Positions 46,501 to 57,600 of a DNA stretch of 64,000 nt are shown here, one piece after another (positions within the stretch are counted from its first letter, which is position 1; every line of letters begins with the position of its first letter). The position numbers and the translations under genes are program-made. Source of the stretch: Nematostella vectensis (Eukaryota > Cnidaria > Anthozoa > Actiniaria > Edwardsiidae). Location of the stretch: positions 11,406,085 to 11,470,084 of the forward strand of contig NC_064043.1 of NCBI RefSeq assembly GCF_932526225.1, in the 5' to 3' direction. The notes under the pieces are model-generated. The model did not search any database. It was not told the DNA's origin and saw nothing but the letters and a program-made list of their open reading frames with translations.

Positions 46501-48202
46501 TTTTATAGCATTAATATATGAGCATTGTTGTTCCTTTTTTCACAATGTGGAACTGTTGCAAAGACATAAGGGCAGAGAGAATAGAAAAAATAATGTTTGC
46601 TTTTCATATTGTTTTACCAGTCTTCTGAATCTGATTGGTGTTGTAGGGAAACACAGGGTTCCCATGGATTGATGCTATCATGAGGCAGCTTCAAAAAGAA
46701 GGCTGGATCCACCACCTTGCTCGCCTATCCGTCGGCTGTTTCCTCACCAGAGGATGTCTCTGGATATCATGGGAGGAGGGACTCAGGGTAAGATACAGTA
46801 GCAACATGTTTTTATTGCTTATAGTCCATAGCTCACTGTATTGTACATTCGTCTCTGTCTACAATGTTTTTGTGCACTCGATCACTAAACTTTGTTCGCC
46901 AGCTGTTCAAAAACCCAAACTTGTACCGGTCTGAGCTTTCACATGGCTACCACGAAGGGACTGAACCTTATTTAATGTATAAATTTTGCGATCAGACTCG
47001 GGAATGGTTGCGGTACAGCCACTCACTTGACAGCCCTCGTACTAATGCCCGAGAATGATGACATTTTGGAAACTCAAAAGTACACTCGAATTTAATGAAA
47101 TCGGACATAAACAAGGGGGGTGGCGATAATTTAGCTATTCCGAACCCGATCGCAAAAATAAATGCATTACAATAAAGTTCGATCCCTTCTTGGTAGTCAT
47201 GTGAAAGCTCCGACCGATATAATTTTGGGAATTTGAACAGCAGGCGAAGAAACATTTTGTGGTCGATTGCAGGCGTCCTTAAGAAGAGCATCGAATTTTG
47301 TTCAAGTAAAAGTTGTTTGGTGATCAGAATTTCCATTTCCATAATGGCCGTTTGCATGTTTCTTCCAGGCTTTTGAGGAGCTTCAGCTTGATGCTGAGTG
47401 GAGCATGAATTCTGGCAGCTGGTTGTGGCTATCATGCAGTGCTTTCTTTCATGGCCAAATCCCATGGTTCTGCCCTGTGGAAGTTGGCAAGAAACTTGAC
47501 CCTTCCGGTAGCTACATCAGGTGAGTTCACCTTTTATTCCTGTGACACGTGTTCCTGTTAGCTATAGTACCCTCTAGCTGTGGTACCTTTTATTTCTGTG
47601 ACACGTGTTCTTGGTTGTTGTGTAAACTTTTATTCCTGTGACTTGGGTTTCTGGTAGCTGTGGTACCTTTTATTTCTGTGACACGTGTTCTTGGTTGTTG
47701 TGTAAACTTTTATTCCTGTGACTTGGGTTCCTGGTAGCTGTGGTACCTTTTATTTCTGTGACACGTGTTCCTGGTTTTTGTGGTACCTTTTATTTCTGTG
47801 ACACGTGTTCCTGGTTTTTGTGGTACCTTTTATTTCTGTGACACGTGTTCCTGGTTTTTGTGGTACCTTTTATTTCTGTGACACGTGTTCCTGGTTTTTG
47901 TGGTACCTTTTATTTCTGTGACACGTGTTCCTGGTTGTTGTGGCACCTTGTTTTTCTGTGATACGTGTCGCTAATTTCTGCGGTACATTGTTTGTAGGAA
48001 GTACGTCCCTGAGCTGCGCTCCATGCCTTTGAAGTACCTTTATGAGCCTTGGACTGCCCCTGACGACATCCAAAGGGCCGCTATGTGCGTGATAGGCGAC
48101 GACTATCCACACCCTATTGTGGACCACATTGAACAGCGCAAAGCCTGCCTACAGAGGCTGAAGACCGTGTGTCGTCACATCCAGACGACGTCATTCGCAT
48201 GA
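40538..48202 (+). CDS. CRY: Tandem double-PHR cryptochrome (complete, 12 exons, 990 aa)
   Basis: Flavoprotein of the cryptochrome/photolyase family, for blue-light or clock signalling. Exons: 40538-40944, 41410-41677, 42870-43001, 43150-43458, 44042-44196, 44572-44765, 44842-45542, 45644-45784, 46009-46176, 46647-46787, 47369-47520, 47998-48202; total 2973 nt, all phases consistent. Residues 1-488 form PHR1 and about 495-975 PHR2, joined across a 76-bp intron in frame (VTK then LSSAPG). PHR2 has no ATG of its own before [13 protein letters not shown], which favours one fused protein. Each half has the alpha/beta N-terminal domain (HWFRKxLRLHD) and the FAD domain ([26 protein letters not shown]). 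Electron-transfer Trps are present in both: W313/W367/W390 and W813/W867/W890, spaced as in photolyase. The flavin-N5-proximal residue is Asn in both (N386, N886), unlike the Cys of Drosophila CRY. The C-terminal tail is very short. Two separate genes is the alternative. Confidence 0.93.
41873..42352. mobile_element. MITE with ACCTGTCAAC termini in CRY intron 2
   Basis: Left end ACCTGTCAACTCTC, right end GGAGGTTGACAGGT, about 480 bp, no transposase. It sits between two copies of GAATCTCAAGCTCTTCTGAA (about 41838 and 42381), so either it inserted in a duplicated segment or the duplication came with it. A related terminus is seen near 26995. Confidence 0.7.
44766..44841 (+). other. CRY: Short CRY intron 6 (76 bp) between the two PHR modules, with an in-frame stop
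   Basis: Donor TGTAAGAAAA and acceptor TTTTGTTCCCAG are good. Read through, the intron adds ten residues ([10 protein letters not shown]) then a stop at 44795-44797. Retention would therefore give a single-PHR protein of about 498 residues from the same gene. Confidence 0.75.
46240..46490. repeat. Degenerate 35-40 bp tandem repeat in CRY intron 9
   Basis: Five to six loose copies of a unit like TAGGTAATGTCCTCAAAGGG followed by TAAGGTCTCCTTG. The copies are too diverged to fix an exact period. Confidence 0.6.
46865..47275. mobile_element. Foldback element with arms of over 100 bp in CRY intron 10
   Basis: The left arm contains GCCAGCTGTTCAAA and GGTCTGAGCTTTCACATGGC. The right arm carries the inverted counterparts TTTGAACAGCAGGC and GTCATGTGAAAGCTCCGACC. 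Because the arms are inverted copies, the two strands read as near-identical peptides ([13 protein letters not shown]), which explains the open frames here. No transposase. Confidence 0.75.
47529..47975. repeat. 39/40-bp minisatellite filling CRY intron 11, with eight CACGTG E-boxes
   Basis: About 11 units with core CTGTGACACGTGTTCCTGG and link TGTGGTACCTTTTATTT occupy almost the entire intron (47521-47997), beginning eight bases after the donor. Eight units hold a perfect CACGTG; three have GACTTGGG or GATACGTG instead. Confidence 0.9.
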
Positions 48203-48426
48203 TTTAGAAGCCATACTGCATGGATATACTAAAGATATAGAATAAGATATTGATATTGATTTCGATCTGCAAAACGGGCATATTGGAAGTGCAGGGACAC
48301 AAACAACAAGAGAGAAAAGAGAAGCAATTTACCGCTTCGTAAATCACAAGACGAAAGTCATACAATACACAGGCCATATCGGATGAAGCAAGTCTATGAT
48401 GCAAAATAGAGGCCGTGTTTGTAACC

Positions 48427-48698
48427 CAGGCCCGTACCCAGAATTTTTCTTGAGGGGGGGGGGGGGGGGGTGCGAAATCCGAAAAAGTGGGCCTATTTTT
48501 TTCGGGGGGAGGGGTGGGGGTTCTCTGATAATAATCTGAACACCTCCGAAAAAAAAAGGCTTTTTATGCCTTTGCAGTATTGCCACGGGATGTTTATTGT
48601 CGGATTTAGTTACATACCAAACTGATCTAGCTTATGCTTTATAGTTTTGTCTACAAATAGCACGTCTATTGAGAACCGAAACTGGACCTTCGACCGTT

Positions 48699-48729
<31 letters not shown>

Positions 48730-48788
48730 TTGCGTTCGCACCCTCTGCACCCCCCCCCCCCCCTTCCCTTTCCCTGGGTACGGGCCTG
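48427..48788. mobile_element. MITE, GGCCCGTACCCAG family, with a 9-bp target duplication, 3' of CRY
   Basis: Termini GGCCCGTACCCAG and CTGGGTACGGGCC. The 9-mer TGTAACCCA lies immediately outside both ends (up to about 48428 and from about 48787), so the duplication may be 7-9 bp depending on where the terminus is drawn. Internal sequence matches the copy at 36089-36383. It carries several long G and C runs and a GT microsatellite. Confidence 0.88.
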
Positions 48789-48898
48789 TAACCCAACTCC
48801 TAGATTTCTAGTAAAATATGGTGTATAGAGTAAGAATATTGTGTGGAGTTGTAGATAGTTGTAGGAGTGAGCAAGCGTTGTTTCAATGCCCATACTCT

Positions 48899-48926
48899 TA
48901 ACCCTAACTAGGGGTTAGGGTTAGGG
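48899..48926. repeat. Short inverted interstitial telomere-like repeat
   Basis: TAACCCTAAC is followed directly by TAGGGGTTAGGGTTAGGG, so (CCCTAA) and (TTAGGG) units meet head to head. TTAGGG is the telomere repeat of cnidarians and most animals. With only about four units in total it may be chance or a scar of end-joining. Confidence 0.5.
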
Positions 48927-49419
48927 CTGCTCGTGTAACAGCACTAAAGTGGTTATTGTGATATAAAAGTTGTATTGAAATTTATTAACTCTGAGGAGTC
49001 GTTTCATGTTTGTTTCTCGTTAGAAACCTAGTTGGAACTATTTATCACATCAAGTAAATTGTACAGACTTAAATAGTATAGTTACAATAATATTCTTTAC
49101 AAATGTTTAGTGGTGTAGTGGATTTATATAAGACGGATAAAGTGTACAAATGATCGTAGTTATATCCAACGCCATTTACTGCAGACGTGCCCTTGAAGTG
49201 AATAAAAGAAGTATATTTTACATTTGAAACGGCACATGTTCTTTCCCGTAAACATATACTTTTTCTCTATATAGACCTTGAGGTCTCTATGTATACTACT
49301 CACCTTAAAGTTACTCCTACAGCGCCGTCTATGCTCCGCTTTCCAACCACATTTCCTTTAATTATTCCAATAATTCGGTCTTCCTCTCTGATGTTGATGT
49401 TTGGGTAGATGGGTTGAGT

Positions 49420-52400
49420 TGACACACCTTGTACACCATGTTTGGGTAGACACACCTTGAATACACTGTTTGGGTGACACACCTTGAATTCCATGTTTGG
49501 GTAGACACACCTTGTACACCATGTTTGGGTAGACACCTTGAATTCCATGTTTGGTAGACACACCTTGAATACACTGTTTGGGTATACACACCTTGAGCAC
49601 TGGGTAGACACACCTTAAGCACTAGGTTGACACACCTTGAACCCCATGTTTGGGTAGACACACCTTGAACATGTTTGGGTAAACACCATGTTTGTGTAGA
49701 CACACCTTGAACACCATGTTTGTGTAGACACACCTTGTACACCATGTTTGGGTAGACATAAATTGAACACCATGTTTGGGTAAACACACCTTGAACACCA
49801 TGTTTGGGTAAACACACCAGAACACCATGTTTGGGTAAAAACACCAGAACACCATGTTTGTGTAAACACACCAGAACACCATGTTTGGGTAGACATACCT
49901 TGAACACCATGTTTGGGTAGACACACCTTAAACACCATGTCTGGGTAAACATACCTTGAACATGATTTGGTAGACATAACTTGAACACCATGTTTGGGTA
50001 GACATACCTTGAACATCATGTTTGGGTAGACACACCAGAACACCATGTTTAAGTAGACATACCTTTGACACCATGTTTGGGTAGACACACCTTGAACACC
50101 ATGTTTGCGTAGACACACCTTGAACACCATGTTTGGGTAGACATACCATGAACACCATGTTTGGGTAGACATACCATGAACACCATGTTTTGGTAGACAC
50201 ACCAGAACACCATGTTTGTGTAGACACCTTGAACACCATGTTTGTGTAAACACACCAGAACACCATGTTTGTGTAGACACCTTGAACCCCATGTTTGGGT
50301 AGATACACCTTCTACACCATGTTTGGGTAAACATAACTTGAACACCATGTTTGGGTAGACACACCAGAACACCATGTTTGGGTAGACACACCAGAACACC
50401 ATGTTTGGGTAGACACACCTTGAACAACATGTTTGGGTAGACATACCAGAACACCATGTTTGGGAAGACACACCAGAACACCATGTTTGGGTAGACACAC
50501 CTTGAACACCATGTTTGCGTAGACACACCTTGAACACCATGTTTGGGTAGACATACCATGAACACCATGTTTTGGTAGACACACCAGAACACCATGTTTG
50601 TGTAGACACCTTGAACACCATGTTTTGGTAGACACGCCTTGAACACCATGTTTGGGTAGACACACCTTGAACACCATGTTTGGGAGACACACCTTGAACA
50701 ACATGTTTTGGTAGACACACCTTGAACACCATGTTTGGGTAGACACACCTTGAACACCATGTTTGGGTAGACACACCTTAAACACCATGTCTGGGTAAAC
50801 ATACCTTGAACATGATTTGGTAGACATAACTTGAACACCATGTTTGGGTAGACATACCTTGAACATCATGTTTGGGTAGACACACCAGAACACCATGTTT
50901 AAGTAGACATACCTTTGACACCATGTTTGGGTAGACACACCTTAAACACCATGTTTGGGTAAACACACCAGAACACCATGTTTGGGTAGACACACCTTGA
51001 ACACCATGTTTGGGTAGACACACCTTAAACACCATGGTTGGGTAAACACACCAGAACACCATGTTTGGGTAAACACACCAGAACACCATGTTTGGGTAAA
51101 CATACCTTGAACACCATGTTTGGGTAAACACACCAGAACACCATGTTTGGGTAAACACACCAGAACACCATGTTTGGGTAAAAACACCAGAACACCATGT
51201 TTGTGTAAACACACCAGAACACCATGTTTGGGTATACACACCTTGAGCACTGGGTAGACACACCTTAAGCACTAGGTTGACACACCTTGAACCCCATGTT
51301 TGGGTAGACACACCTTGAACATGTTTGGGTAAACACCATGTTTGTGTAGACACACCTTGAACACCATGTTTGTGTAGACACACCTTGTACACCATGTTTG
51401 GGTAGACATAAATTGAACACCATGTTTGGGTAAACACACCTTGAACACCATGTTTGGGTAAACACACCAGAACACCATGTTTGGGTAAAAACACCAGAAC
51501 ACCATGTTTGTGTAAACACACCAGAACACCATGTTTGGGTAGACATACCTTGAACACCATGTTTGGGTAGACACACCTTAAACACCATGTCTGGGTAAAC
51601 ATACCTTGAACATGATTTGGTAGACATAACTTGAACACCATGTTTGGGTAGACATACCTTGAACATCATGTTTGGGTAGACACACCAGAACACCATGTTT
51701 AAGTAGACATACCTTTGACACCATGTTTGGGTAGACACACCTTGAACACCATGTTTGCGTAGACACACCTTGAACACCATGTTTGGGTAGACATACCATG
51801 AACACCATGTTTGGGTAGACATACCATGAACACCATGTTTTGGTAGACACACCAGAACACCATGTTTGTGTAGACACCTTGAACACCATGTTTGTGTAAA
51901 CACACCAGAACACCATGTTTGTGTAGACACCTTGAACCCCATGTTTGGGTAGATACACCTTCTACACCATGTTTGGGTAAACATAACTTGAACACCATGT
52001 TTGGGTAGACACACCAGAACACCATGTTTGGGTAGACACACCAGAACACCATGTTTGGGTAGACACACCTTGAACAACATGTTTGGGTAGACATACCAGA
52101 ACACCATGTTTGGGAAGACACACCAGGACACCATGTTTGGGTAGACACACCTTGAACACCATGTTTGCGTAGACACACCTTGAACACCATGTTTGGGTAG
52201 ACATACCATGAACACCATGTTTTGGTAGACACACCAGAACACCATGTTTGTGTAGACACCTTGAACACCATGTTTTGGTAGACACGCCTTGAACACCATG
52301 TTTGGGTAGACACACCTTGAACACCATGTTTGGGAGACACACCTTGAACAACATGTTTTGGTAGACACACCTTGAACACCATGTTTGGGTAGACACACCT

Positions 52401-53700
52401 TGAACACCATGTTTGGGTAGACACACCTTAAACACCATGTCTGGGTAAACATACCTTGAACATGATTTGGTAGACATAACTTGAACACCATGTTTGGGTA
52501 GACATACCTTGAACATCATGTTTGGGTAGACACACCAGAACACCATGTTTAAGTAGACATACCTTTGACACCATGTTTGGGTAGACACACCTTAAACACC
52601 ATGTTTGGGTAAACACACCAGAACACCATGTTTGGGTAGACACACCTTGAACACCATGTTTGGGTAGACACACCTTAAACACCATGGTTGGGTAAACACA
52701 CCAGAACACCATGTTTGGGTAAACACACCAGAACACCATGTTTGGGTAAACACACCAGAACACCATGTTTGGGGAACAAACCAGAACACCATGTTTGGGT
52801 AGACATACCTTGAACACCATGTTTGGGTAGACACACCTTAAACACCATGTTTGGGTAAACACACCAGAACACCATGTTTGGGTAAACACACCAGAACACC
52901 ATGTTTGTGTTAACACACCAGAACACCATGTTTGGGTAGACATAAATTGAACACCATGTTTGGGTAGACACACCTTGAACACCATGTTTGGGTAGACACA
53001 ACTTGAACACCATGTTTGGGTAGATACACCTTGAACACAATGTTTTGGTAGACATACCTTGAACACCATGTTTGGGTAGACATACCTTGAACACCATGGT
53101 TGGGTAGACATACCATGAGCCCCATGTTTGTGTAGACACCTTGAACCCCATGTTTGGGTAGATACACCTTCTACACCATGTTTGGGTAAACATAACTTGA
53201 ACACCATGTTTGGGTAGACACACCAGAACACCATGTTTGAGTAGACACATCTTGAACACCATGTTTGTGTAGACACACCTTGAACCCCATGTTTGGGTAG
53301 ACACACCTTTGGGTAGACACACCTTGAACACCATGTTTGGGTAGACACACCTTAAACACCATGTTTGGGTGAACACACCAGAACACCATGTTTGGGTAAA
53401 CACACCAGAACACCATGTTTGGGTAAAAACACCAGAACACCATGTTTGTGTAAACACACCAGAACACCATGTTTGGGTAGACATACCTTGAACACCATGT
53501 TTAGGAAGACACACCAGAACACCATGTTTGGGTAAACACACCAGAACACCATGTTTGGGTAGACACACCTTGAACACCATGTTTGCGTAGACACATCTTG
53601 AACACCATGTTTGGGTAGACACATCTTGAACACCATGTCTGGGTAGACGCATCTTGAACACCATGTCTGGGTAGACATACCTTGAATACCATGATTAGAT
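49420..53700. repeat. 27/28-bp minisatellite with a 1650-bp higher-order repeat
   Basis: About 150 tandem units with core ACCATGTTTGGGTAGACACA followed by CCTTGA or CCAGA. Sequence from about 49580 onward repeats at an offset of exactly 1650 bp (for example 50458 versus 52108, 49615 versus 51265) with only rare substitutions as far as about 52750, so a recent 1.65-kb duplication sits inside the older array. The minus-strand frames of up to 408 codons are artefacts of the repeat. Confidence 0.95.
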
Positions 53701-53734
53701 AGAGGTGGAGACGTTTGTACAAAATATATTCCAA

Positions 53735-54699
53735 TCACTATTTTAAAAAAAACGTTTTTTAATATTATTTTTAATCTTCTAAGAGTGAAATAAGTTTTGT
53801 TGCAATTTAAAAGAGATCTGCCTACAAACTTTCATAAAGTGACTGAGCAAATTGACGTCTAAGAACGCAGTTTACGATGACCTCAGTCGATGTCGGGATC
53901 AAACATATTTTTTTTCCATGAGTATTTGTTGTTTCTATCGCTAACCAACAACCATATGACGCATCTGCTCTTAGGGAAGTGAGGAAGAATTTATGTTATA
54001 TTATGGATTTGACACAGAAAACATCTATATCATCTTTTAAAACCACCACTGGTTCTCTCACGCGCATTTCTTAGCTATATGGATGAAGAATGAAGTCTTG
54101 GTGTACAATTTTACATACCAACCTTACATTAAAAGGCTTTTAAATATATCCTCTTTTCTTTATAAAGTAAAAGCCTGCCGTTAAGAACTGCAACTCGTCA
54201 CGATCAACCTTAGACATTTTTTAAGACAAACCAGGTAAGGTCCAAGCAAAGTTGGACATTATATGGGTCCCTGGGAGAACGTTACAACGTTAATGTGTCC
54301 TAATCATATTCCGGAAAACGGGATATACACGCCATGTGAGATGCCTTGCTTTGCAACTCGTTATGAGGTTTGACAGTTCTTATGGGCGTAACTTTACTTA
54401 CCACACCAATAATATATCAAATGTTATCACATAAGGTCAGAAAAGAGATTGACCCTGTAAGGGTCTAAGTAGATAAAGTATGCAAGCAATAAGTACGAGC
54501 CTGGCATCGTGTTCTATCTCAGGTGTGAAACTAACGGTAAATATATTATGCAATTGTAGGCATATATTGCGTGAACAAATGTTTACTAAACCTGCAAGAA
54601 ATTAACCCAAATTCAAAACTCCTCTATAAGATAAAATTATTGTTTTTTCCTAAACCTATTTATACAAACCTATTCAAATCTAGTCTATATACCATTTCT
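53735..54699. other. Intergenic region between the minisatellite and the FCHSD 3' end
   Basis: AT-rich, no gene or transposon seen. It should contain the 3' UTR and poly(A) site of the minus-strand FCHSD gene, but no clear AATAAA on that strand could be placed. Confidence 0.45.
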
Positions 54700-57600
54700 T
54701 CAAACTTGTGAGTGAGACTGAAAATTCTTTCTAGACGTTGTTGTTGGGGGCGGGGGTAAGGATGGCTTGTTTGGTTTGTCTCTAGGTGGTCCATTCTGAT
54801 GGGGTAAGTTCCTAGTGTTTACATAGTCTGCCGTCCTGGGGTCTGCCACACACCCAAAAGACTCGTCACTACTAAAAAGAGAGCTGCGCTTTTTACGCTG
54901 ACCCTCGGGCTTACTCATCGTAGCAAGGTTCTCTGTTTGAGCCCTTTGTCGGTCCATGTTACCCATGTTGGTACTTTCTCTCCCCGTGCTAGAAATCGAA
55001 CGTCTTGTAGATAGGGGGGAGTCCCTAGGAGGTGGTGGGGCCTTACGAGCGGGCTGTAATAACGACGGTGCTTTTCCAATTGTGGAATAGCTATCGGCGA
55101 GATCAACGTAGTCTCCTCTACCCTGCCAGCCAGCGTTTGTTGCCGGTGGTTGAGCTTCTTGGCCGGTAGATGGAGGGCTCACTACGGGTATGGTGACGGG
55201 GGGAGGTGAAGCAGACCCCTCTATCTCCTCCACAACAAGGGAAGGAAACACCCCCTTGTGACCGTCTATGTAACCCTCCCAGAATCCATCGTCGACTCCA
55301 TGATCATCTTGTTTGGTTACGTAGATTGTGTCTCCCTCGTTGAATGACAGCTCTTCGTCGCTCATTGCCTCGTAGTCGTATAGCGCTCTTACCATACATA
55401 CTAGAAAGCAAAAGCAGTGATGAATTACCAAGGCACAAAAATAATCGCCACTGTCGAAAAAGCTCCCCAAAATGTAAGAGCGACCAAGGCCCTAGTACCC
55501 ACAAGTTTCCTTTTATTCCAATGTGTTACGAAGAACAGGGTTTCTCCGCGAGTGAAATATTCAAGTGTTTGCGGTGGCTCTTAGTGTTTCTTAGTTCTTC
55601 AGAAAACCTCGCATATTTATAAACATGGTGTATTTAAAATACATACGAATATAGAAATGTAATTCACCAATCCTTTTACGAGATGTACAGAGATACGTAT
55701 AATATATAGAATACTTATTCATGTTTTTTAACGTAGGCTCTTAATCTTTCTTAGTTCTTCGACGAGAACTGTTTCTTCAACGAGAACTGTAATTCACCAA
55801 TCCGTTCACTAGATGTAAAGAGATACTTACAATATGTAGGTTCCGGTACAGGCGAGACTGCTGTGGTAACCGGTAGTGAGGCAGAAGATGCCCTGTGTGC
55901 CGCCGCGAGAGGTGATATAACAGGTGCTACCACGGGTGAGGCTACAGGTGTGCCCACCGGGGACCTCTCCCCAATGCTACCCGTCACACTTCCTGAAACG
56001 CTATGCCCCGAACTGCTGTGAATGGAGCCTTCTCTCTCCTTGGTACGCTTTTCCACATAGGCCTCGGGGAAAAAGCCCACCTTGCCAGCTTTGTTACGGC
56101 CCTATAGACAAGGTGGTACGGAAAAAAAGACTCTGTGAAATGTCACCCTCTTTAAATAAAGATCATTGTATTTTATTGTACTGTAAAACGTTTCTCGACA
56201 GAATAGTGAAGAACAACGGAATCAGATTAAGAGTTATAATAGACGGCGTAATGGCTTATCTTTGATACATTTTGTATACTTGTTTTACTTGTTTGCTTGC
56301 TTATCTGTTTGCTTGTTTGTTGTTTGTTTGGTTTATGCATTGCTTGCTTTGGGTTATTTTGGCTTGTTTTTTTTTTTAATTTGCTTTCTTGTTTGCCTGA
56401 TGTTTGCTTACTTGCTTGTAGTTAGTTTTCGTTCTTGTTTGCTTGCTGTTTGTATACTCGTTTGTTGTTTGTTTGCTTGTTTGTTGCTTATTTTTCGTTT
56501 GCTTGTTGGGTGTATGTTCTCTTGCTTGTTCTTTGCTTGTTGTTTGTTTTCTTTCTTGTTTGCTTGCTGTTTGTATGCTTACTTGTTTGATTTATTTCTT
56601 ACTGGAAAAAAATGTTACCTTGCACCAGCCTTCCCCGTCTATCTCCAGCAACTCCAGTTCCTCGTGTTCCGTGATGGACAGCTCGTCTTCAGTCGTAGCC
56701 TAGATATCCATATATATGATAGGTTTATTATTCAGTGGAACCCCCATTTAACGGACACCCCCGGGACAGAAAAATGTGTCCCTTTAATGGAGGCGTCTGC
56801 TTAATGAAGGTTTTATCTAAAAGAGTAAAGAATTTGTATTTAGGGCATGAAAAAGTACCCGTTAATTAGAAGATGCAACTCAAAGGAGTTCCATTGTATG
56901 AAGGTTCCATTTTATAGGAAAAGCCAAGACAACCAAATAAAACATTTGCTTGAGGACCCGGAGGCCCATATCGTAACTGAATATTATTGGTGCCCCTAAG
57001 GACCGTGCTCCCAAGAGTACCAATCAGTCCTTGCTCCATGCTTCAAAAACTCATTTTTTATCCCCCCCCCTTACTCCTTGCTTCACAGGCACTTACAACT
57101 TGGTCACCCTACCCCCGCCCCTTCCCCTTATGCACTTGACATACTTACCACACTGCTATGAGTACTATCGTTTTTGCCACTATCAGGACGATTAAAGTAG
57201 CCTCAAAAGAGTGGCCACTCTGTTCACCGCTTAACAAATCAATTTGGTTCCCTCGACATAACACCACAAACACCCACCTCAAAGCTGTATAATACAACAC
57301 AGAGGCCCAGTTGAGATGACGCTGAGGTCAAGCTCCGGACGTCCTCGTCTGACTCATAGTCTCCTGTGAAAGTGTCATCCACATCCCATTCGTCATCCCA
57401 GCCGCCATGATCATCAGGGGTGAGGTCTGCCGTTAGTGATGATGACGAACCACTCAGTGCTAATAACAAGACAAAATGATGGGCAACTCAGTGCTAATAA
57501 CAAGACAAAGTGATGGGCCACATTTCTAATAACAAGACAAAGTGATGGGACACTCAGTGCTAATAACAAGACAAAGTGATGGGCCGGCCACTCAGTGCTA

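Larger units (their letters stand above)
48203..49206 (+). promoter_or_regulatory. CRY: CRY 3' UTR region with candidate poly(A) signal at 49201
   Basis: Non-coding sequence after the CRY stop. AATAAA at 49201-49206 is the clearest polyadenylation hexamer, implying a 3' UTR of about 1 kb that would contain the MITE at 48427-48788. An earlier, non-canonical signal is possible. Confidence 0.4.

Noticed and set aside
44842-48202. Second cryptochrome as an independent gene
   Set aside because: No in-frame ATG precedes PHR2 in exon 7, the only ATG in the 76-bp intron leads to a stop, and phases join perfectly to exon 6. Kept as an alternative only.
49615-53664. Minus-strand ORFs of up to 408 codons, Cys/Val/Pro-rich repeats
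   Set aside because: They are translations of the 27/28-bp minisatellite; overlapping frames are equally open and no coding signal lies outside the repeat.
56262-56804. 180-codon hydrophobic ORF resembling a membrane protein
   Set aside because: Low-complexity CTTG/TTTG tract in an intron; the frame then runs antisense across a real SH3 exon.
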